Shown piece after piece: positions 5,722-5,908 of a stretch of DNA of 5,908 bases. The number at the start of each line of letters is the position of its first letter. The first letter of the stretch is position 1. Location: NCBI GenBank assembly GCA_015231685.1, contig JADGBA010000015.1, positions 10,552 to 16,459 on the forward strand, given 5' to 3'. The notes under the pieces are model-generated. The model was given only the letters and a program-made list of their open reading frames with translations. It ran no database searches and was not told the origin of the DNA. The translations under genes and the position numbers were made by a program. The stretch is from Candidatus Omnitrophota bacterium. Lineage in GTDB: Bacteria; Omnitrophota; Gorgyraeia; 2-02-FULL-51-18; JAGOUK01.

Positions 5722-5908
5722 GGCCCGCCCAGAAGATCGTAGGGCCGGACCCGGCACGGGACGCGGAGTTCTTTGGCAACGAAGGTTTCAAAAGCCGGGA
5801 CATCAAACTCCGGATAACCGACCGCGGTGACCGTCACGCGGGGGAGAAGATCGCGGCACTCCCTGATGAATTCGAGCACCTTGCCAAAAGTCTCCTCACC
5901 CCATGCGG
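5718..5908 (-). CDS. C-terminal end of a probable radical SAM protein (TatD-associated type), 5' part outside the window
   Basis: Only the last 62 codons are present, from 5906 to the TGA at 5720-5718; the N-terminus lies past the right edge. The segment shows ETFGKVLEFIRECRDLLP, VTVTAVGYPEFDVPAF and then KELRVPCRVRPYDLLGGP. This tail resembles the end of TatD-associated radical SAM proteins, whose last barrel strands carry a VTVTAV-like strand and a VPFRVR-Y ending, as recalled from family knowledge. The CxxxCxxC cluster motif that would prove it lies outside the window. Its stop codon overlaps the ATG of the MEMO-AMMECR1 gene by 4 nt (ATGA), so the two are in one operon and probably translationally coupled. 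The AmmeMemoRadiSam radical SAM enzyme is an alternative by context, but its tail, as I recall it, looks different. Confidence 0.6.
   Translation of the reverse strand, partial: AWGEETFGKVLEFIRECRDLLPRVTVTAVGYPEFDVPAFETFVAKELRVPCRVRPYDLLGGP

Noticed and set aside
4339..5742. Plus-strand open frames at 4339-4881 and 5191-5742
   Set aside because: They are antisense to the MEMO-AMMECR1 gene and have no domain signal.
5722..5757. GTG at 5757 as an earlier start of the MEMO-AMMECR1 gene
   Set aside because: It would put 12 residues (MPGPALRSSGRA) before the signal peptide and extend the overlap with the upstream gene. The ATG at 5721, overlapping the stop as ATGA, fits better.

Overview
This 5.9 kb window looks like chromosomal DNA of an anaerobic, or at least anaerobically living, bacterium of moderate GC content. 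The pointers are a class III (oxygen-sensitive) ribonucleotide reductase, a CRP/FNR-family regulator, and an AMMECR1/MEMO/radical-SAM type cluster. The species cannot be named from the sequence. An uncultivated anaerobic lineage such as Omnitrophota would fit, but that is only a guess. No RNA gene, CRISPR array, insertion sequence or phage gene was seen.

Layout. (1) Positions 1-1905, minus strand: anaerobic ribonucleoside-triphosphate reductase nrdD, cut by the window's left edge, so its C-terminal zinc and glycyl-radical part is missing. (2) Positions 1906-2126: a 221-bp divergent control region with two NrdR-box-like sites 32 bp apart, a candidate -10 for nrdD, and a perfect 7-4-7 palindrome of the CRP/FNR class centred about 40 bp upstream of the predicted nrdD transcription start. 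(3) Positions 2127-2786, plus strand: a cysteine-rich CRP/FNR-family regulator without the usual FNR cluster cysteines or the cAMP-binding Arg-Ser pair. (4) Positions 2801-2828: a good sigma70-type promoter. (5) Positions 2867-4237, plus strand: a GT4 glycosyltransferase closely resembling trehalose synthase TreT, starting at TTG. (6) Positions 4258-5721, minus strand, convergent with treT with 20 bp between: a MEMO-AMMECR1 fusion carrying a Sec-type signal peptide. (7) Positions 5718-5908, minus strand: the 3' end of a protein whose tail resembles TatD-associated radical SAM enzymes, overlapping the fusion gene by ATGA.

How the parts fit. The left half reads as an anaerobic DNA-precursor module. 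The regulator probably activates nrdD across the shared intergenic region (class II position), while NrdR, encoded elsewhere, would repress it when dNTP/ATP levels are high. Whether the regulator also affects treT is unknown, since treT has its own promoter. The right half is a translationally coupled radical SAM / MEMO-AMMECR1 pair. The signal peptide on the fusion is its most unusual property, because MEMO and AMMECR1 proteins are normally thought of as cytoplasmic.
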